Part shown: piece by piece, positions 21,401 through 32,708 of the stretch
Numbering within the stretch: position 1 is the stretch's first letter
How the letters are laid out: each line of letters starts with the position of its first letter
Source of the DNA: a virus
Virus record (IMG/VR): IMGVR_UViG_3300044618_000993
Span: 1 to 64,000 of that record
Reading direction: 5' to 3' (one strand)
Length of the DNA stretch: 64,000 nt
The notes under the pieces: generated by a model
Told to the model about the DNA's origin: nothing
The model's input: only the letters and a program-made list of their open reading frames with translations
Databases searched by the model: none
Program-made: the position numbers and the translations under genes

Positions 21401-22621
21401 TTTAATGGTAAAACAGTTTTTACTAAAGATTCTGAAGGGGTTACGCCTCCTAAAAAAGAAGATATTATCCCATCAGAAGATTTACCAAAAAATTATGTAG
21501 ATGCATATAACAGGGTAAAAGAAAGATCTAAAAAACTAGATGAGTACATGGCAGAGAAAGATAGGTTGATAGCTAAGTATGGTCTTACGTATAATCCGTA
21601 CGGTGTAACTTCTCTTACAGCGCCAGAAGGTATTTACGAAGGTCAAATTACTGAAGGACCGTATGTAACTAATACAAATTCTTGGACTAAATTAGGCTTA
21701 AAGATAGCCCTTCAACAAGCTGTTAAAGAAGGTGCTGATAAAATTGCTTGGACCACTGGCGAACAACAAAATAAACGTTACGATTTATCTAAACAAGTAG
21801 ACGCTGTTACCTATGAGAAAAATGATGATGGCACCTACAATGTAGACGGCATAAAGAACAATAGATCCGTTTCTTACAAAGAAGATGTTCAAGCCGATCA
21901 ACTTGAGTCTATGCTTGGCAAGGATGTAGCCGAAAGAATCATTAATGATGAGGGCGATACATACTTTGATGGTAAATACATGGGCGGAGTAAAGGTATTA
22001 ACTGGGGATCAGTTGACCGTTGGCGGCAAAGGAATGACCGCATTCTATGGTAGCATGGAAACCCCAGGTATACTAGGCAATGTAGCCAAAGCGTTAGTAA
22101 AAGAACTAACGGGTGTTGAGCCTAAAATTGAAGGCACGGAATTAGGTTATACCCCTGTTGAAGAAACTGAACTTATAACCACATTAGATCAATATGACAA
22201 TGCGCTTAAAAAGGGTGGTATATTTTTTCAAAGAGGTGGCGAACTTATAACCAAAAAACAAGCATTTGAATTTATTGAAAAGGGCATGAAGATTGGCGTA
22301 TCTTATCCTAAGGCTGACGTACAACCATCTATTGAAATTACCCCAGAATTAAAGGCTGCCGTAGAAAAAGGTATGCCTCAATTCTCTAAAGGTAAAAAAT
22401 CATCCGCAGCTGAGACTGAAAAAGTATTTAACAAAGCAACTGACTTATTTTATAAAATCAAAGGGGCTGAAGGCTCTGCCAAAAGAAAAGCGTTAGCCGA
22501 TGAGAGAAAAGCATTAATGGATAAAAACCCATCAATTAAATTCATCGATGACAACGTTAAAGAGGTTTTAGATCAACTTGAAACAAAAAGAGTAGCAACA
22601 AGAAAAGGAAATTGTCCTTAA
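15464..22621 (+). CDS. Giant polyvalent internal protein with zincin protease motif
   Basis: This 2385-residue protein has, in order: two N-terminal copies of a 'GxFKDEAQ' unit (residues about 14-45 and 46-60); helical and coiled-coil regions; hydrophobic stretches near 500-530 and 640-665; a zincin motif HEATH at 1060-1064 in LYHEATHPII; a large central region; an EEVQSDWGQEG block near 1905-1915 followed by ALQQAVKEGADKIAWTTG; and a GMPQFSKG ending near 2303. The last three are hallmarks of phage and plasmid 'polyvalent proteins', multi-domain effectors delivered with the DNA. It is probably carried in the virion and protects or processes targets in the new host cell. The zincin likely cleaves a protein, but its substrate is unknown. 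Confidence 0.8.
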   Translation: MDNKIKEVYQFIPQGYFKDEAQFEKFASDPKNAKDLFAFINEGTPGAFKDEAQLSSYLDLKKKEPTQLGSGDGESVSQSKSFAERFGEGLAKNRPIMEKESTVPTPTKLGIEGVKPEPLPKTELPVKAKIEKTVQPVTEESKTKYLWESVKKDVDASTSITTQEHFKRLSDEFANEYLDESQKQEYSFVKNLRDADELVKNLQKVLEKNPNKPAAQLSLSKAIAAKAVQETEYTKYKEAKYKQIDAEIKDLEEKVNTSPLFSSFWDNARRDDYINKIKELKSQKENFFLDENALIEKKYSENKTALDKFEIPGNTPKQKLQNYYLTLNKEREIVLNQIERKYNELSGDTLDNLKVNLTNVFGTNAGVDNFIKTVDAVLGTDNGLTDKLSALNEKMKSLAPAVLINRNPIKDVNEGFVESTLKSAIQTLVPATQNLISTPSKLAENIKESLALSSLSDDLLSKTTGQIVTEKAKGPEGLTREWFGNIAGTALGMNPYFSAGTSLVKSASIAMDFAKISKYLAGAKYGKYLVSKPVMTGLGYKVAGYLMPSNSLVKDEATFLSGFFGGIAQAGIEKVINTSYIAQTFNKLFKDQAESMAIKVAKIGERVGMGLGEYGEEVGNTVGEMIGTWASTGDFKKLKADFEQNFGAMDKNLELFVASFTMGAIMSSGNAFGKSANAKSRDYYNNLSANDKKKADSFVQRVTQERYNAMVAAKKADIQETGIKPTPVTPKDLADKQEAIDILTNPQSGVDEKKAALSVLADVDLKIENDKITKAAEAELKAGNTSTEVKPEDAVMEPIPSAEGTIVTKEGTVEPAVAEVKPLTEGDQVQLEPQIKGGMPRIMEFKDNTWQQKVGNEYTTVSKEVQQEAQNLYDSQNKQRVSGEVGVGQEPLQTKPIEGGRQEAPSTSGNVQASEEVTTPTLVTPKIVDNFINTGFVGDDVLTSIAEKIKNNETLTKDENTIFNGKTSEINEILIDLKDQAGTIEQKSLEMANKNVSKFLEKLGVSVNFVNSQEEFEQAAKNEGVKAEKGAQGFFIGESGKIYINKSNLQKSWAKTVLYHEATHPIINIIRNTNPEKYKALVNGLQELSKTNTQVKEALDWVKKEYDGSPSGTIEDEGIVEVISGIASGKIPFGQINPTLRERLIDFMNQILRALGKKEITPKTDTETFKKTAREIAYAMREGKSAAKIVGKENVKEYKYKAVSNLSGQFSITKFGKSGIKKSPVLDKDEYKKKLENGTLKISTPQEALGDSTFMLTFPDDLFVGDIFIGNNKVAEFGGGVVYAIVEGEKGRMWASVSEKTAKAFADNVNKSLKMNNGTSYVVLVKGADTKHVSSMSAKVGFMKTLLRYAEKNESMANGLLTAIKEIYSIGNVAKPELAIKRFDNYLEGGRGEDGQTMKEAKSAYDGLRSALIKYANPLITKMALEMGYGNEYFNGTKLKGKNPVYEASNLTVDKMFADLLQEDFLKGVPAGEAYAVIKTNSEVTIKNDLSHPSYPWVILTKDGSPVALELFDKTFMTFGKNEAITGRYSEPTEGPTGGFGQVSYTVPKFKLNPNKELKGPGTTDLLGAINKYKAVTESKQTAKAQLSKGKRETAVVDGVAQRVASVPDSLSIVDGFYSPIEKRITEFKQPKASATKWKEIVGSKSDEAVFSGIADWLNTFKPDQQISKEEVQNFIKNNRVEIKQVIKADNWREFYDERMAEVEKETEYFRQKGFSGYQITRTPDEMFDKLSDADQDRLINLKAEKDFLNDVYYDYGNSRQVLAGTKEEDMPKYIKYINRGDAQNYKEILVTAPVGNKLEQANAIIEKRLEAIDDEIEQTREYKKVGDTGTVNDFKLVVNDQERYDSLVAERKSLIAQEKANTEKIRDLKNKEYKSSHYNEKNIIVHTRTDVRRDSDDNKVFFIEEVQSDWGQEGKREGFIAENKREAQRQYEIDKNRYSNIQQDIKQEKFNLDKNIEQDADIKTIKKSGIVAWLGLKEFNGKTVFTKDSEGVTPPKKEDIIPSEDLPKNYVDAYNRVKERSKKLDEYMAEKDRLIAKYGLTYNPYGVTSLTAPEGIYEGQITEGPYVTNTNSWTKLGLKIALQQAVKEGADKIAWTTGEQQNKRYDLSKQVDAVTYEKNDDGTYNVDGIKNNRSVSYKEDVQADQLESMLGKDVAERIINDEGDTYFDGKYMGGVKVLTGDQLTVGGKGMTAFYGSMETPGILGNVAKALVKELTGVEPKIEGTELGYTPVEETELITTLDQYDNALKKGGIFFQRGGELITKKQAFEFIEKGMKIGVSYPKADVQPSIEITPELKAAVEKGMPQFSKGKKSSAAETEKVFNKATDLFYKIKGAEGSAKRKALADERKALMDKNPSIKFIDDNVKEVLDQLETKRVATRKGNCP

Positions 22622-22630
22622 ATTTGTGCT

Positions 22631-23125
22631 ATGTTAAAACCAAAAGTACTACCTCAGGAAATAGTAGACTTATTATTACCTAGGTTAAAGGATGAATTTA
22701 ATGCTTACTACCTATATAGAGCAGCATCAAACTGGTGCCAAAACGTAGGTTTCTTTAAGGCTGCCGAGTTCTTTGCCGCTGAGTCTACTGACGAGTTAGC
22801 ACACGCCAAGTTGTTAGAAAACTATCTAATAGATTGGAACGTAACTCCAGAGTTGCCTACAATTGGTGAACCTAAGCTTGAGTTCTCAAGTTTAATTGAC
22901 GTTATCGAGTCAGCCTACAAGGTTGAGTATGTATTATACGAAGAGTACGAAGACACTTCAGCTAAGGCATTAAAGCTTGGCGACGTTTGTACCTTTAACT
23001 TTCTAGCCCAATTCAATGATTTTCAGCGCAAAGCAGTTGCTGAGTATTCAGATAAATTAAATATGTTAGAAGGTGTTTCTGGTAGTAAGTTTGAACTTTT
23101 ATTGCTAGAGAAAAAACTATTCTAA
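22631..23125 (+). CDS. Ferritin-like diiron protein
   Basis: This 164-residue four-helix protein matches non-haem ferritins in length and pattern. Candidate ferroxidase ligands are Glu22 in DEFNAYYLY, Glu55 and His58 in ESTDELAHAK, Glu99 in KVEYVLYEEYE and Gln127 in FLAQFND. The A-helix and B-helix signatures are clear. A bacterial ferritin stores iron as a 24-mer cage and oxidises Fe(II). The canonical 'EQVEE' of the fourth helix is replaced by 'QFNDFQ', so the catalytic site may be altered. The gene lies 9 bases after one polyvalent gene and 3 before another, on the same strand, so it is expressed with virion genes. An encapsulated or ejected iron protein is one possibility; a Dps-like role is less likely given the length and motifs. 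Confidence 0.85.
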   Translation: MLKPKVLPQEIVDLLLPRLKDEFNAYYLYRAASNWCQNVGFFKAAEFFAAESTDELAHAKLLENYLIDWNVTPELPTIGEPKLEFSSLIDVIESAYKVEYVLYEEYEDTSAKALKLGDVCTFNFLAQFNDFQRKAVAEYSDKLNMLEGVSGSKFELLLLEKKLF

Positions 23126-23128
23126 TAT

Positions 23129-26100
23129 ATGGCAGGACCATGCATCATATCATATAAGGGTAAGGACTACTCTTATGAAGAGTTTGCAACAATGCTGCAT
23201 GACGGCTTGTTGGCTCAATTGGTAGACGACAATGTAATCACAGGCATAGAAGCTGAACAGTTATCAAGAGGTGGCAGAGGTGAATACAAGCCTAGAAAAT
23301 TACCTATAAGGGTTATAGAAGAGTTTCCAGAATTAGGTGAAATAATGACCGATGACGGAACATTAAATTATAGGGTAATACCAAACTCAATCACCTTAGA
23401 AGAGGCAAATGGTGTCATAAATTATTTAGGGGAAGATTTAGCTTTAAAAGAAATCAAAAACATGGACAATGGTATGTCCTGGAGGGTTAGGTTTACCGTT
23501 GGTCAGGTTTTGGCTAAAAGATTTAGAGAGTCTGGTGAGCTTGACAAGATGGTTGATGCTGTTGACGAGGTTAGCACTAAGGCCACTGAACTAGGTCAAG
23601 GCATACAAGCTTTGGCAATGTTTTCATTATTGACCCCAGAAGGATCGATAAGATACGCTGTTAAGCAAACCAAGGAAAAGATTAAAAAGCTAAGAGGCAA
23701 GAGAGAAAGTAAGTTTCAGAAAACTACAGACGATCTAAAGAAGGTTAATAAAGAAGTAGCCAAAGAGGTTACCAAAAACCTTGATAAAATCATTAACAAA
23801 TCACAAGAGATCAAGCCTACTGAGACCACAGATACTCCAGAATATGGTGCTCAGAATAAGATTGTAACCAAAGAAAGATACAAAGACTTAAAGAAGGCCA
23901 TAAAGGGCAAGTTCTTTTCTAACTTACCACCAGAATTGTTTGAGATTGCTGCCTATCACTTAGAGGCGTCTGGTAGACAGTTTTCTGGTTTTGCTAAGAA
24001 AATGATTAGAGACTTTGGAAACAAAGTTAAACCTCATTTAAAAACCTTATACGACAAGGCTAAAGCTAATCTATCAAAAGAATATAATGACTTTGAAGCA
24101 ACCGAACAGGTTGATCAAGACTTTAGCACTATTGTAGGCAAAGAGGTTAAGAAATCAATATCAGCAGCTGGCGTTGATCTTAAAGAAATAATAGAAAGCC
24201 ACTACACTAAATATGAAGCGGCTAAACGTTCGTTAACTGAAAAATTTATTCAAGACGCTGGATTAACAGCTAGCGAAGCTCAAGACTTGGCTAAAGTAGT
24301 TCAAGCTGAGTTTGATAAATTGGCTACAGAACGTAAGCAAAAGATTGTTGATAAATTGTTTACAACAAAAGAAAAGATTGCAGATAGAAAGAAGAAGCGT
24401 ACAACAGAGGAAGAAATAGTTAGACTTAGCAACCTGGGTGTATTCACAAACGAAGAACTTATTAAGAAGTTTGGTGAAAAGATGGGTTGGCCAAGCATAA
24501 CTAAGGAACAAATAAAAGAGATAGAAAAACTAGCTCAAAGAGTTCAAGACGCTCCAGAAGGATTAAAGAGGTTTAAGGCAGTAGAAGATCTAATGTCTTA
24601 TCAAGCTAACATGAAAGGTGATAGTTTGATGGACGTGTCATTAGCTGTATACTATGCTAATATCCTTAGCGGACCTTTGACTCACATTGTGAACATAGTA
24701 GCTAACATGGCAAGAGCCATCTTAGAATTTACTATAGTTGCTGCTCAAAATCCAAAGAACTCAAGACTAATAGTTAACGCATACCTAAACGGTATATCTC
24801 GTGGATTGCTAGAAGGTATTGCTACACTACAGACTGGTTACTCGCCAATAAGAGGAAAGGTTGAGGTTCCAAACGTATTAGAAAGAACTCAATTTTGGGG
24901 TGGCTATAAAAACCCTGCAAACTGGTTAAAGTTTGTTAGACGTGCTATGGTTGCTGCGGACGTTGTGTTCTTTGAAGGCGCTAAGGAAATGAGAATGTAT
25001 CAGCAAGCAATTAAGTTTGCTAAGGATAATGATATCGAGCCAGGTAAATCAGCTAAAGAAAGAGCTGCCTATGTATTAGGTATCAATAATGATTTAGTAT
25101 CTGATGCTCAAGCTCAAGCTCAAATAGAGTATGAGGCTGAAGTGGAAAGAATTAACAGTTCAAAAGAAAGCGATGTTAAGAAAAAAGCAATGATCGCTTC
25201 GGCTAAATTAGATGCCAAAAGACGTGTGTATGAGATAATCGAGTCAGAGTATCCTGCAAATTCTCTTGCTGGAGCTCAGTCATATGCCGCAAGAACTACA
25301 TACAACTATCCACCAGAAGGCTTACTAGGTGTTGCGGCTAATGCAATTAACTCGGCTACAACCACTGTCCCTGTGTTAAAGCTATTTGTTCCGTTCACAA
25401 ATATTATTGCTAATATCATGAACGAGACAATTAACTACACTCCTTGGGGTTTTGCTAGAGCGGCCGCAGACGGTTCAGTTACTGGTCTTAAATTAAAAAA
25501 TGCTACCAGAAAGGATTGGGATGCATTATCAGAAGAACAAAAGAAACAAGAAAAGGTTGACTTAGTTTACAAAGCATTAATAGGCACGACTTTAATGGCT
25601 GCCGTATATATGCTTAGCAATATAAAAGATGATGACGATGAGCCTATACTTAAGATAACAGCTGGAGGCACAGGAAACTATGCTAAAAACCAAGCGTTAA
25701 AAGCTCGCGGATATCAAGAGTATTCTATAAAGGTAGGTGACAAGTGGATTTCATATAAAGAAACTCCGCTATTCATTCCTTTTGCTATTATAGGAACAAT
25801 AAACGACTACGACGAGTACAACAAAAAGAGCCTAGAAGATCCAGAAATGCAGTCTAAGGTTTCTGTTATTGTTAATCAGTTGAAGGATGTTATGTTTAAT
25901 GCTACAGCTATTGCTGGTATGAACACATTCCTTAAATTAGTTACAGAGTCAAACAACGAAACGATGGGATCCAAGCTACAGACAGCTACAGCTAACTTAG
26001 CTAAAGGATTTGTTGTTCCGAACTTATATACACAAACAGCTAGAGAGATAGAGTCTGTCATGGGAATACCTATGAAAGAAACAAAGGGAACATTCTTTGG

Positions 26101-26485
26101 CCCTATGTTAGCTGATATTCCTTTTGCTAGAGATCAATACTTTAACAAGGTGAATGTATTCGGTGAAGAGGTTATTCCAGACACCGATAGATTTGTATCT
26201 ACGGCTGAGGATGACAAGTTAATCGACCTGTTTATAAAACAAAAATACTACCCTGTAGTTCCATCAATCAAGTCACAAAAGGTCATAGACTCTGAGACCA
26301 ACAAAGAAAGACTGATGACTCAAGAGGAATACTATAAATACGCCAAGAAAAGAGGCGAAACAATGAAAGAGTTTATGCTTGATATGTACGACACCTTGAA
26401 TGATCAAGATCCTGCTATCTTTGCAAAAATTATGAACAAAATTGTTTCAGCATCTAATACCATGGGCAAACTAGAAATAAAATGA
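23129..26485 (+). CDS. Polyvalent-type internal virion protein
   Basis: This 1118-residue protein has a Lys/Glu-rich coiled-coil region (about residues 190-260 and 380-480), a characteristic block near 495-530 ([20 protein letters not shown]) seen in large polyvalent proteins, a helical mid-region with short hydrophobic segments (about 690-760), and a membrane-like stretch near 812-835 ([15 protein letters not shown]) before an acidic loop. No protease motif was found. It starts three bases after the ferritin gene and its end overlaps the tail-fibre gene by four bases. Likely role: internal protein ejected with DNA, perhaps membrane-inserting. An ejected pore component is an alternative. Confidence 0.68.
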   Translation: MAGPCIISYKGKDYSYEEFATMLHDGLLAQLVDDNVITGIEAEQLSRGGRGEYKPRKLPIRVIEEFPELGEIMTDDGTLNYRVIPNSITLEEANGVINYLGEDLALKEIKNMDNGMSWRVRFTVGQVLAKRFRESGELDKMVDAVDEVSTKATELGQGIQALAMFSLLTPEGSIRYAVKQTKEKIKKLRGKRESKFQKTTDDLKKVNKEVAKEVTKNLDKIINKSQEIKPTETTDTPEYGAQNKIVTKERYKDLKKAIKGKFFSNLPPELFEIAAYHLEASGRQFSGFAKKMIRDFGNKVKPHLKTLYDKAKANLSKEYNDFEATEQVDQDFSTIVGKEVKKSISAAGVDLKEIIESHYTKYEAAKRSLTEKFIQDAGLTASEAQDLAKVVQAEFDKLATERKQKIVDKLFTTKEKIADRKKKRTTEEEIVRLSNLGVFTNEELIKKFGEKMGWPSITKEQIKEIEKLAQRVQDAPEGLKRFKAVEDLMSYQANMKGDSLMDVSLAVYYANILSGPLTHIVNIVANMARAILEFTIVAAQNPKNSRLIVNAYLNGISRGLLEGIATLQTGYSPIRGKVEVPNVLERTQFWGGYKNPANWLKFVRRAMVAADVVFFEGAKEMRMYQQAIKFAKDNDIEPGKSAKERAAYVLGINNDLVSDAQAQAQIEYEAEVERINSSKESDVKKKAMIASAKLDAKRRVYEIIESEYPANSLAGAQSYAARTTYNYPPEGLLGVAANAINSATTTVPVLKLFVPFTNIIANIMNETINYTPWGFARAAADGSVTGLKLKNATRKDWDALSEEQKKQEKVDLVYKALIGTTLMAAVYMLSNIKDDDDEPILKITAGGTGNYAKNQALKARGYQEYSIKVGDKWISYKETPLFIPFAIIGTINDYDEYNKKSLEDPEMQSKVSVIVNQLKDVMFNATAIAGMNTFLKLVTESNNETMGSKLQTATANLAKGFVVPNLYTQTAREIESVMGIPMKETKGTFFGPMLADIPFARDQYFNKVNVFGEEVIPDTDRFVSTAEDDKLIDLFIKQKYYPVVPSIKSQKVIDSETNKERLMTQEEYYKYAKKRGETMKEFMLDMYDTLNDQDPAIFAKIMNKIVSASNTMGKLEIK

Positions 26486-29400
26486 TTAGATTAAATACAC
26501 CAGACGAATCACTAAGAATAACCACGATATACGCACAGAAAGTGACGTACACGGTGGTGTATACCTATAACTTTAGGGGCGTTCAATACAGCAACTCAAC
26601 TGTTGGTACAATTACCACAGCTGGCAACACTGATATTGTGTTAAACGATACGCCTGCATCTTGGACAGACATTACCGACATTACAATCGTAAACGAGGGT
26701 ACTGCGGCTAACACAGTTCAAATGTCAAAGGTATCTAATGGTTCGGTTCAAATCTTTTCATCTAGTGTAACATTAGACATCGGAGAGACCTTACAATATA
26801 ACGACCAAGGCTTTAGAAGATTTAACGCAGCAGGTGAGTTCATGACAGTCGGTGCAACAGGTGCCCAAGGACCAACAGGCCCAACAGGCCCAGTCGGAGC
26901 CACTGGAGCTACAGGACCAACTGGGGCTAACGGAACAAACGGAGCAACTGGTCCAACAGGTCCAACAGGCGCAACAGGCCCTGCTGGCGTTGGAGGTGCC
27001 CTTGGTTATTGGGGTTCATTTTGGGACACCACTGATCAAACAGCAACTCTTCCAAACACTCCATATGAAATAAAATTAAACAATACAGACCCTGACTCTA
27101 GTGGTATTAGTGTTGTATCTAATAGTAGAGTAACATTTGGATTTTCAGGCGTATACAGCTTGACATTTTCTATTCAGTTTAGAAATAGTGATACACAGAT
27201 ACACGACGTAAACGTGTGGTTGAGAAAGAATGATAGTGGAAGCACTGGTGATATGCCAGACAGCGACACTAAGTTATCTGTAACCGCAAGACATGGCGGT
27301 GTTGACGGCTTCCAATTGATGACCGTTAACTTTGTTTACAAATTAGTTGCTGGCGACTTCATTGAAATGATATGGTCAACAACAAGTACTCAAGTTACAA
27401 TTGACTCATCACCAGCTGGCACCACACCTATAAGCCCATCTATCCCAGGCGTAATCTTTACAGCAACTCAAGTTATGTATACTCAAGTCGGCCCAACTGG
27501 TGCGACTGGTATTCAAGGCCCAACAGGCCCGACTGGATGGACTGGACCTCAAGGCATCCAAGGACCAACTGGACCGACTGGTTGGACTGGCCCTGCTGCA
27601 AGTTTAATAGTAGGCACAACATCTATAACAAGTGGCTCTACTAACCGTATCTTATTTGAAGGCACAGGCAATGTGTTGCAAGAGAGCTCAAATCTTGTTT
27701 GGGATCAAACCAATAGCAGATTGGGTGTGGGTACAACTAGCCCATCATCAAAGTTACACATTAGTAGTGTTGCTGATGCGGCCAAGGGTCTAATAATGAA
27801 TGCTACTACAGGCACATTAAATATTTATCCTTACTACAATAGCTCATACGGTGTTATATTAGAGTCAAGAAACTCTACAGATACAGGTTATTTAGGCTTT
27901 ACAATTAGTGGAAGTAAAATATTCTTAACTGATGGTAACGTAAATATCAACACTGGTGGTACTGATGTAGGCGCAAAATTAACTGTTAAAGGTAGTGGTT
28001 CAACTAGTGCTACAACATCATTTAACGTACAAAATAACTTAGGTGTTACTAAAATATCTGCCAACGACGACTCGACTACATTAAACTTGCTAAGTGGGGT
28101 TAATGGTGGTAGTGCTGCTCAATTAACGCTAGGTCCAATAGCAACTGGTACTCTATACATAGAAGCACAAGTAAATGGCGGAGGTAACGGTCATAGAATA
28201 TATACAGATAGACAGAACACTAATATGTTCTTTGGTTGCGTGTCTGCAACTACACCTACGAATAATAATATAACGATTGGTAACTCAACTACAGCAACAG
28301 GCGCTACTCATAATATTTTATTTAGACAATCCAATGCGGTTGTAGGTGGTTTTCCTAATAGCGCAAACGTAACTTATCCATCAGCACAATTTTTTATTGA
28401 GTCAACGACTAGAGGTTTTTTAAAACCAAGAATGACAACTGCTCAAAGAGATGCTATTGTAACTCCTGCTGCTGGTCTAAGCATTTACAACACCACAACT
28501 AATACACAAGATTATTACAACGGTACTTCGTGGGTTCAGTTACAACCTACAATCACAAGTCCTATAACTGGATCTGGTACTGCCAATTATGTTCCTAAAT
28601 TTACAGGGACTAGCTCTATTGGAGACTCTTTGATTTATGATAACGGAACTAACGTAGGTATAGGAACAACAAGTGCAACAAATGGAAAATTAGTAGTTAA
28701 AAACAACACATTTCAATTTATAGCAGAGCCAACAGATGCAACAACTTATGGCTATCTTGGAATTGGTCAATTTACAAATGGTGCATTTATAGGAACTATA
28801 GCAGGTACTAATACTGCTTCTGACTTGTTAAGATTAGGAACAAGTGGAACTGAACGTATGCGTATTACCTCATCAGGTGACGTTGGTATAGGAACAACTA
28901 GTCCAAGTGCTAAATTAAATGTGTCAGGTGATATTCACATTGGTGATTATGGTAGTGCTGTTGCAAGAATTTTAGATTTTAGGACAAGTAATTCTTTATT
29001 TACTATTACAACAGACGGCACATCGGGGGCATTAGGAACTACAATTTCTTATAGTTGGGCAAATGGAGGACAAGGTGATTTGAAATTTAATAATGCAGGT
29101 GGAGAGGTAATGAGATTGTCTTCAACAGGTAACGTAGGTATAAACACAACTACACCTTCACTTGCAAAACTACACGTAAAAGGACAAGACGGAAGTGCAA
29201 TTGCTTATTTATATAATAATACAGGAACAGCAGGTCAAGTAAATGGATTGGCAGTTGAAGCAGGAACAAACACAAGTGATTATGCTTTATCTATCGGTTC
29301 ATCAGCAGGAACGTCTTATTTAAGAGTAAGAGGTGATGGTAATATAGGCATAGGAACAACTAGTCCTGCTTATCCACTACAAGTAAACGGTTTAATATCT

Positions 29401-32400
29401 TCAAATAGGACATCAAACACAGATGGCGGCATTGTATTCGGTAGTCCTGCAAGTGGCAATTATATCTACGGTGCAGATCTGGGTAGTTACATTGCAACAT
29501 ATACATCTAACTCTGAGCGTATGCGTATTGGCTCAACAGGTAATTTGCTTATAGGTACTACTACCGATTCAGGCTATAAGCTAGATGTTAATGGCAACTT
29601 AAGAGTGGCAAGTTCTATTTTTGGCCCAGGAACTGCTAATACTTATTATCAAATAGCAAATAGTGACTACAATCATAGATTCTTTACACGAACAGATGTT
29701 GGAGCAACCTTAGAACGTTTTACTATTGAAGGAGGTGCTGTAGCTGGAAAAGCTTACTTCCAAAACACTAACGTAGGTATTGGTACAACTTCACCAACTG
29801 CATTATTACATGTTAACGGAAATGCTGTTGTTGGTGCTGATGATTTAAATATAGCAACTCAAAGAATAACAATATCCAACAATACATTAACAAATTCAAG
29901 GGGATTGTCATTTTCTGTTTTAGATGGTTCACAAAATCCGAGGGCTTGGATTAAACACGTCACTGCAAGTGGTAGTCAGAGAATGGATTTTGAGTCTACC
30001 TATTCAACCAGTTCAACTCTTGCAAATTGGTGTTTTGTAAGTGGTAACGTTGGTATAGGCACAACAAGCCCTGCTAGAAAATTGCAAGTTAATGGTGACG
30101 CTGAATTAGTTAGCGGTAATTTTTATCTTTCAAACAATTATGGTATAATTTCTAAAACAAGTACAGGAACTGCCAAAGATGTATTCTATGTTGATTCCTC
30201 TAATAATGTTATTTTTGGCGCAACAGCAGGTGGTTGGAATAGCATTCAATTTAGGAATGGTGCAACTGCACAAATGTACATCAATTCATCTGGAAATGTT
30301 GGCATTGGCACTACAAGCCCTGCTGGTAAATTGGATGTAAATGGCGATTTGTTTTCAAGAAGCGTAATATTTGGATACGCTGGAGCAGGTAACCAATATG
30401 GCGGATTAACATGGACTAGCACGGATAGCGGTAACTTATTTTTAAAGTCAGCAAACATTACAAAAGTATTATTAGACTCTAATGGTGTTTCATATGTTAA
30501 TAGCGGCAATTTATTAATAGGCACAACAACCGATGCAGGCGCTAAATTATATGTTAAAGGAAGTGGCTCTACTAGTGCAACCACTTCACTATTAGTGCAA
30601 AACAGTAGTGGTGCTGATGCATTTAAAATTACTGATGATAAAAATGCTAATTTATTAGGAAGACTTTCAGTAGGATCAACATTGAACTCAAGCATTTGGG
30701 CTACTTATAATAGTATTTTACAAGTAGGACAATTATATATGTTTGATTATTCACCTACACCGCAAGCAGGTCTTGTGAATAATCAATATTTTGATGGTAC
30801 TAACTCAAGATATTTTAGAACTGCAGGCGCATCTGGCATACAATTTACAAATGATGGTTCAATTCAATTAGATACATATGTAAGCGGAACGGCAGGCACA
30901 GTTTTACCAACAGGAAAATCTTTTTATTTTAACTCATCGGGCAATATGGGGGTAGGGTTTTCAACGCCTACTGCACGATTACAAGTAAGAGGTAGCGGTG
31001 CAACATCTGCAACCACAGCGTTTTTGGTTCAAGATAGTGCAGGGTTAAATGCATTTTATGTAAGGGATGATAGATTTGCGTGGTTCTCTAAAGAAATTAC
31101 TGTTGGTGGTAGTTCATCAGCAAGTATAACTATGGGCACTGGGGGTTCAAATAACCCATACATTAATGCTTTTGGTAACGGGCTAGAATTAACAACATCA
31201 AATTCATATGGCGCAAATTCAAATATTCAGTTTAGACCAACAACAAATTGGAGTGTAGTAAGCACAACAACTGGTACGGGTGTTTTTGCGATAAATACTA
31301 ATGGTAATAATGAGAGATTAAGGGTAAATCAAACAGGCAATTTGTTGATAGGCACCACCACTGATGCTGGCTCTAGATTGTTTATTAAAGGTTCTGGAAC
31401 CACTTCATCTACATCTACATTTTTAATTCAAAACAGTGCAGGTACACAAGCTCTAAAAGTATTTGATGATACAACATCCATATTTGGAGATAGTACAACA
31501 ACGGTTAACAACCTAAGCACATTCTATGGCTCAATAGATGTAAAAGGCTCATCAGCCACAGGGGCTATTATTAATATGTCTTCTGCTAGTAACTCTGCAA
31601 TAACATATGCAGGTGGATCAGCCTTGTATATTAAGAGTGGCTTGCCTAACTTAATATTTCAAACCAATGGCGCAAACGAAAGAATGCGTATTGATACTAA
31701 CGGAAACGTAGGTATAGGTACTATAACTACAACAAATGCAAAATTAGAAGTATTTGTTGGCGCAGGAACTACTAGTGGATTAAGAATAAAAGCTTATTCA
31801 GATGCAAGTACTGCCTACTTATTGAGCGCAGGCACCGAGAGTTACCAAGACAACTTTAAGATCAAAATGATCAATGGAAATGTCACTATGGGGACTCAAT
31901 TAAATGGTTACACATTTGGCTTATATACATTCAATGGCACTGCACTAACGGTGGCTAACTCTGGCAATATCCTAATAGGAACTACAACTGACGCAGGGTA
32001 TAAGTTAGAGGTGTCTGGCGGAACTTCTAAATTTCAAAGCATTATTGCTGATGGTAATATTATATTTAACGCTCCTTATTGGTTACAGTGGGCAGGTTCT
32101 AACGTAATGATTGCGGACGGGACTGATACTAAAATAAGAACTAGTGGCGGTGGTATTACACAGTTTATAACATCTGGCTTCCAAAATCAATTAATATTAA
32201 CGTCTGATAAACAAGCAGGTGTAAACACAAGTGCTGTTGATCCTTCTGCTCAACTACAAGTAGACTCCACAACTAGAGGTTTCTTGCCTCCTAGAATGCT
32301 TGAGTCAGATAGATTAGCAATTGCAACCCCAGCTTTAGGTCTTATGGTTTATCAAACAGACATGACTGAAGGCTTGTACATATACAAATCAGCAGGATGG

Positions 32401-32415
32401 GTATTCGTAATATAA
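26482..32415 (+). CDS. Giant collagen-like tail fibre with GIGTTSP repeats
   Basis: This 1977-residue fibre has Gly-X-Y collagen-like tracts at about 123-173 and 336-373 (GPTGPTG, GATGPTG), separated by a C1q/TNF-like beta domain (about 175-335). The rest is built of about fifteen 'GIGTTSPxxKLxVxG' units and four copies of a '[13 protein letters not shown]-x-V-Q-N' unit. A '[10 protein letters not shown]' block with a following 'YNT-x-x-YNGTSW' appears in the middle (about 640-680) and again at the C-terminus (about 1929-1977). Such proteins form long trimeric fibres for host adsorption. No S74 chaperone domain is visible. The start is coupled (ATGA) to the previous gene. Confidence 0.88.
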   Translation: MIRLNTPDESLRITTIYAQKVTYTVVYTYNFRGVQYSNSTVGTITTAGNTDIVLNDTPASWTDITDITIVNEGTAANTVQMSKVSNGSVQIFSSSVTLDIGETLQYNDQGFRRFNAAGEFMTVGATGAQGPTGPTGPVGATGATGPTGANGTNGATGPTGPTGATGPAGVGGALGYWGSFWDTTDQTATLPNTPYEIKLNNTDPDSSGISVVSNSRVTFGFSGVYSLTFSIQFRNSDTQIHDVNVWLRKNDSGSTGDMPDSDTKLSVTARHGGVDGFQLMTVNFVYKLVAGDFIEMIWSTTSTQVTIDSSPAGTTPISPSIPGVIFTATQVMYTQVGPTGATGIQGPTGPTGWTGPQGIQGPTGPTGWTGPAASLIVGTTSITSGSTNRILFEGTGNVLQESSNLVWDQTNSRLGVGTTSPSSKLHISSVADAAKGLIMNATTGTLNIYPYYNSSYGVILESRNSTDTGYLGFTISGSKIFLTDGNVNINTGGTDVGAKLTVKGSGSTSATTSFNVQNNLGVTKISANDDSTTLNLLSGVNGGSAAQLTLGPIATGTLYIEAQVNGGGNGHRIYTDRQNTNMFFGCVSATTPTNNNITIGNSTTATGATHNILFRQSNAVVGGFPNSANVTYPSAQFFIESTTRGFLKPRMTTAQRDAIVTPAAGLSIYNTTTNTQDYYNGTSWVQLQPTITSPITGSGTANYVPKFTGTSSIGDSLIYDNGTNVGIGTTSATNGKLVVKNNTFQFIAEPTDATTYGYLGIGQFTNGAFIGTIAGTNTASDLLRLGTSGTERMRITSSGDVGIGTTSPSAKLNVSGDIHIGDYGSAVARILDFRTSNSLFTITTDGTSGALGTTISYSWANGGQGDLKFNNAGGEVMRLSSTGNVGINTTTPSLAKLHVKGQDGSAIAYLYNNTGTAGQVNGLAVEAGTNTSDYALSIGSSAGTSYLRVRGDGNIGIGTTSPAYPLQVNGLISSNRTSNTDGGIVFGSPASGNYIYGADLGSYIATYTSNSERMRIGSTGNLLIGTTTDSGYKLDVNGNLRVASSIFGPGTANTYYQIANSDYNHRFFTRTDVGATLERFTIEGGAVAGKAYFQNTNVGIGTTSPTALLHVNGNAVVGADDLNIATQRITISNNTLTNSRGLSFSVLDGSQNPRAWIKHVTASGSQRMDFESTYSTSSTLANWCFVSGNVGIGTTSPARKLQVNGDAELVSGNFYLSNNYGIISKTSTGTAKDVFYVDSSNNVIFGATAGGWNSIQFRNGATAQMYINSSGNVGIGTTSPAGKLDVNGDLFSRSVIFGYAGAGNQYGGLTWTSTDSGNLFLKSANITKVLLDSNGVSYVNSGNLLIGTTTDAGAKLYVKGSGSTSATTSLLVQNSSGADAFKITDDKNANLLGRLSVGSTLNSSIWATYNSILQVGQLYMFDYSPTPQAGLVNNQYFDGTNSRYFRTAGASGIQFTNDGSIQLDTYVSGTAGTVLPTGKSFYFNSSGNMGVGFSTPTARLQVRGSGATSATTAFLVQDSAGLNAFYVRDDRFAWFSKEITVGGSSSASITMGTGGSNNPYINAFGNGLELTTSNSYGANSNIQFRPTTNWSVVSTTTGTGVFAINTNGNNERLRVNQTGNLLIGTTTDAGSRLFIKGSGTTSSTSTFLIQNSAGTQALKVFDDTTSIFGDSTTTVNNLSTFYGSIDVKGSSATGAIINMSSASNSAITYAGGSALYIKSGLPNLIFQTNGANERMRIDTNGNVGIGTITTTNAKLEVFVGAGTTSGLRIKAYSDASTAYLLSAGTESYQDNFKIKMINGNVTMGTQLNGYTFGLYTFNGTALTVANSGNILIGTTTDAGYKLEVSGGTSKFQSIIADGNIIFNAPYWLQWAGSNVMIADGTDTKIRTSGGGITQFITSGFQNQLILTSDKQAGVNTSAVDPSAQLQVDSTTRGFLPPRMLESDRLAIATPALGLMVYQTDMTEGLYIYKSAGWVFVI

Positions 32416-32441
32416 ACAATTAAAACAAATAAATAAATAAA

Positions 32442-32705
32442 ATGACACAAATCGAACCAATCGTGTTCCCTACCATCGGAACAGCAACATTGTTAAACGT
32501 AACAGTTTTAAACTTTGAAACCAATGCTACAACTTGTACAACTTACTATGAGTTGTGGTCAGAGAACGAAGACGGCACACCAGCTGCTAAATTAATTGAC
32601 GGTAACTACACATTAACTCCAGAAGAGTTTGCTGCTTGGGGTACCGACAATTTCTATGTAGTTGAAGTTGTTGCCAACGCTAAAGGATTTGTAATTGTTG
32701 CATAA
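32442..32705 (+). CDS. Small tail-module protein, unknown
   Basis: This 87-residue protein has a beta-rich fold, no membrane segment, and a pattern (T-Y-Y-E-L-W-S-E-N-E-D-G, LTPEEFAAWGTDN) that I associate with small proteins downstream of fibre genes in Bacteroidota phages. It may be a fibre-associated or baseplate accessory protein. It follows the fibre gene by 26 bases, and its codon use is like that of the capsid gene, suggesting solid expression. Confidence 0.6.
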   Translation: MTQIEPIVFPTIGTATLLNVTVLNFETNATTCTTYYELWSENEDGTPAAKLIDGNYTLTPEEFAAWGTDNFYVVEVVANAKGFVIVA

Positions 32706-32708
32706 TAT

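Noticed and set aside
26852-27073. Gln-rich ORF in another frame of the tail-fibre gene
   Set aside because: It is the frame-shifted reading of the collagen-like Gly-X-Y repeats.
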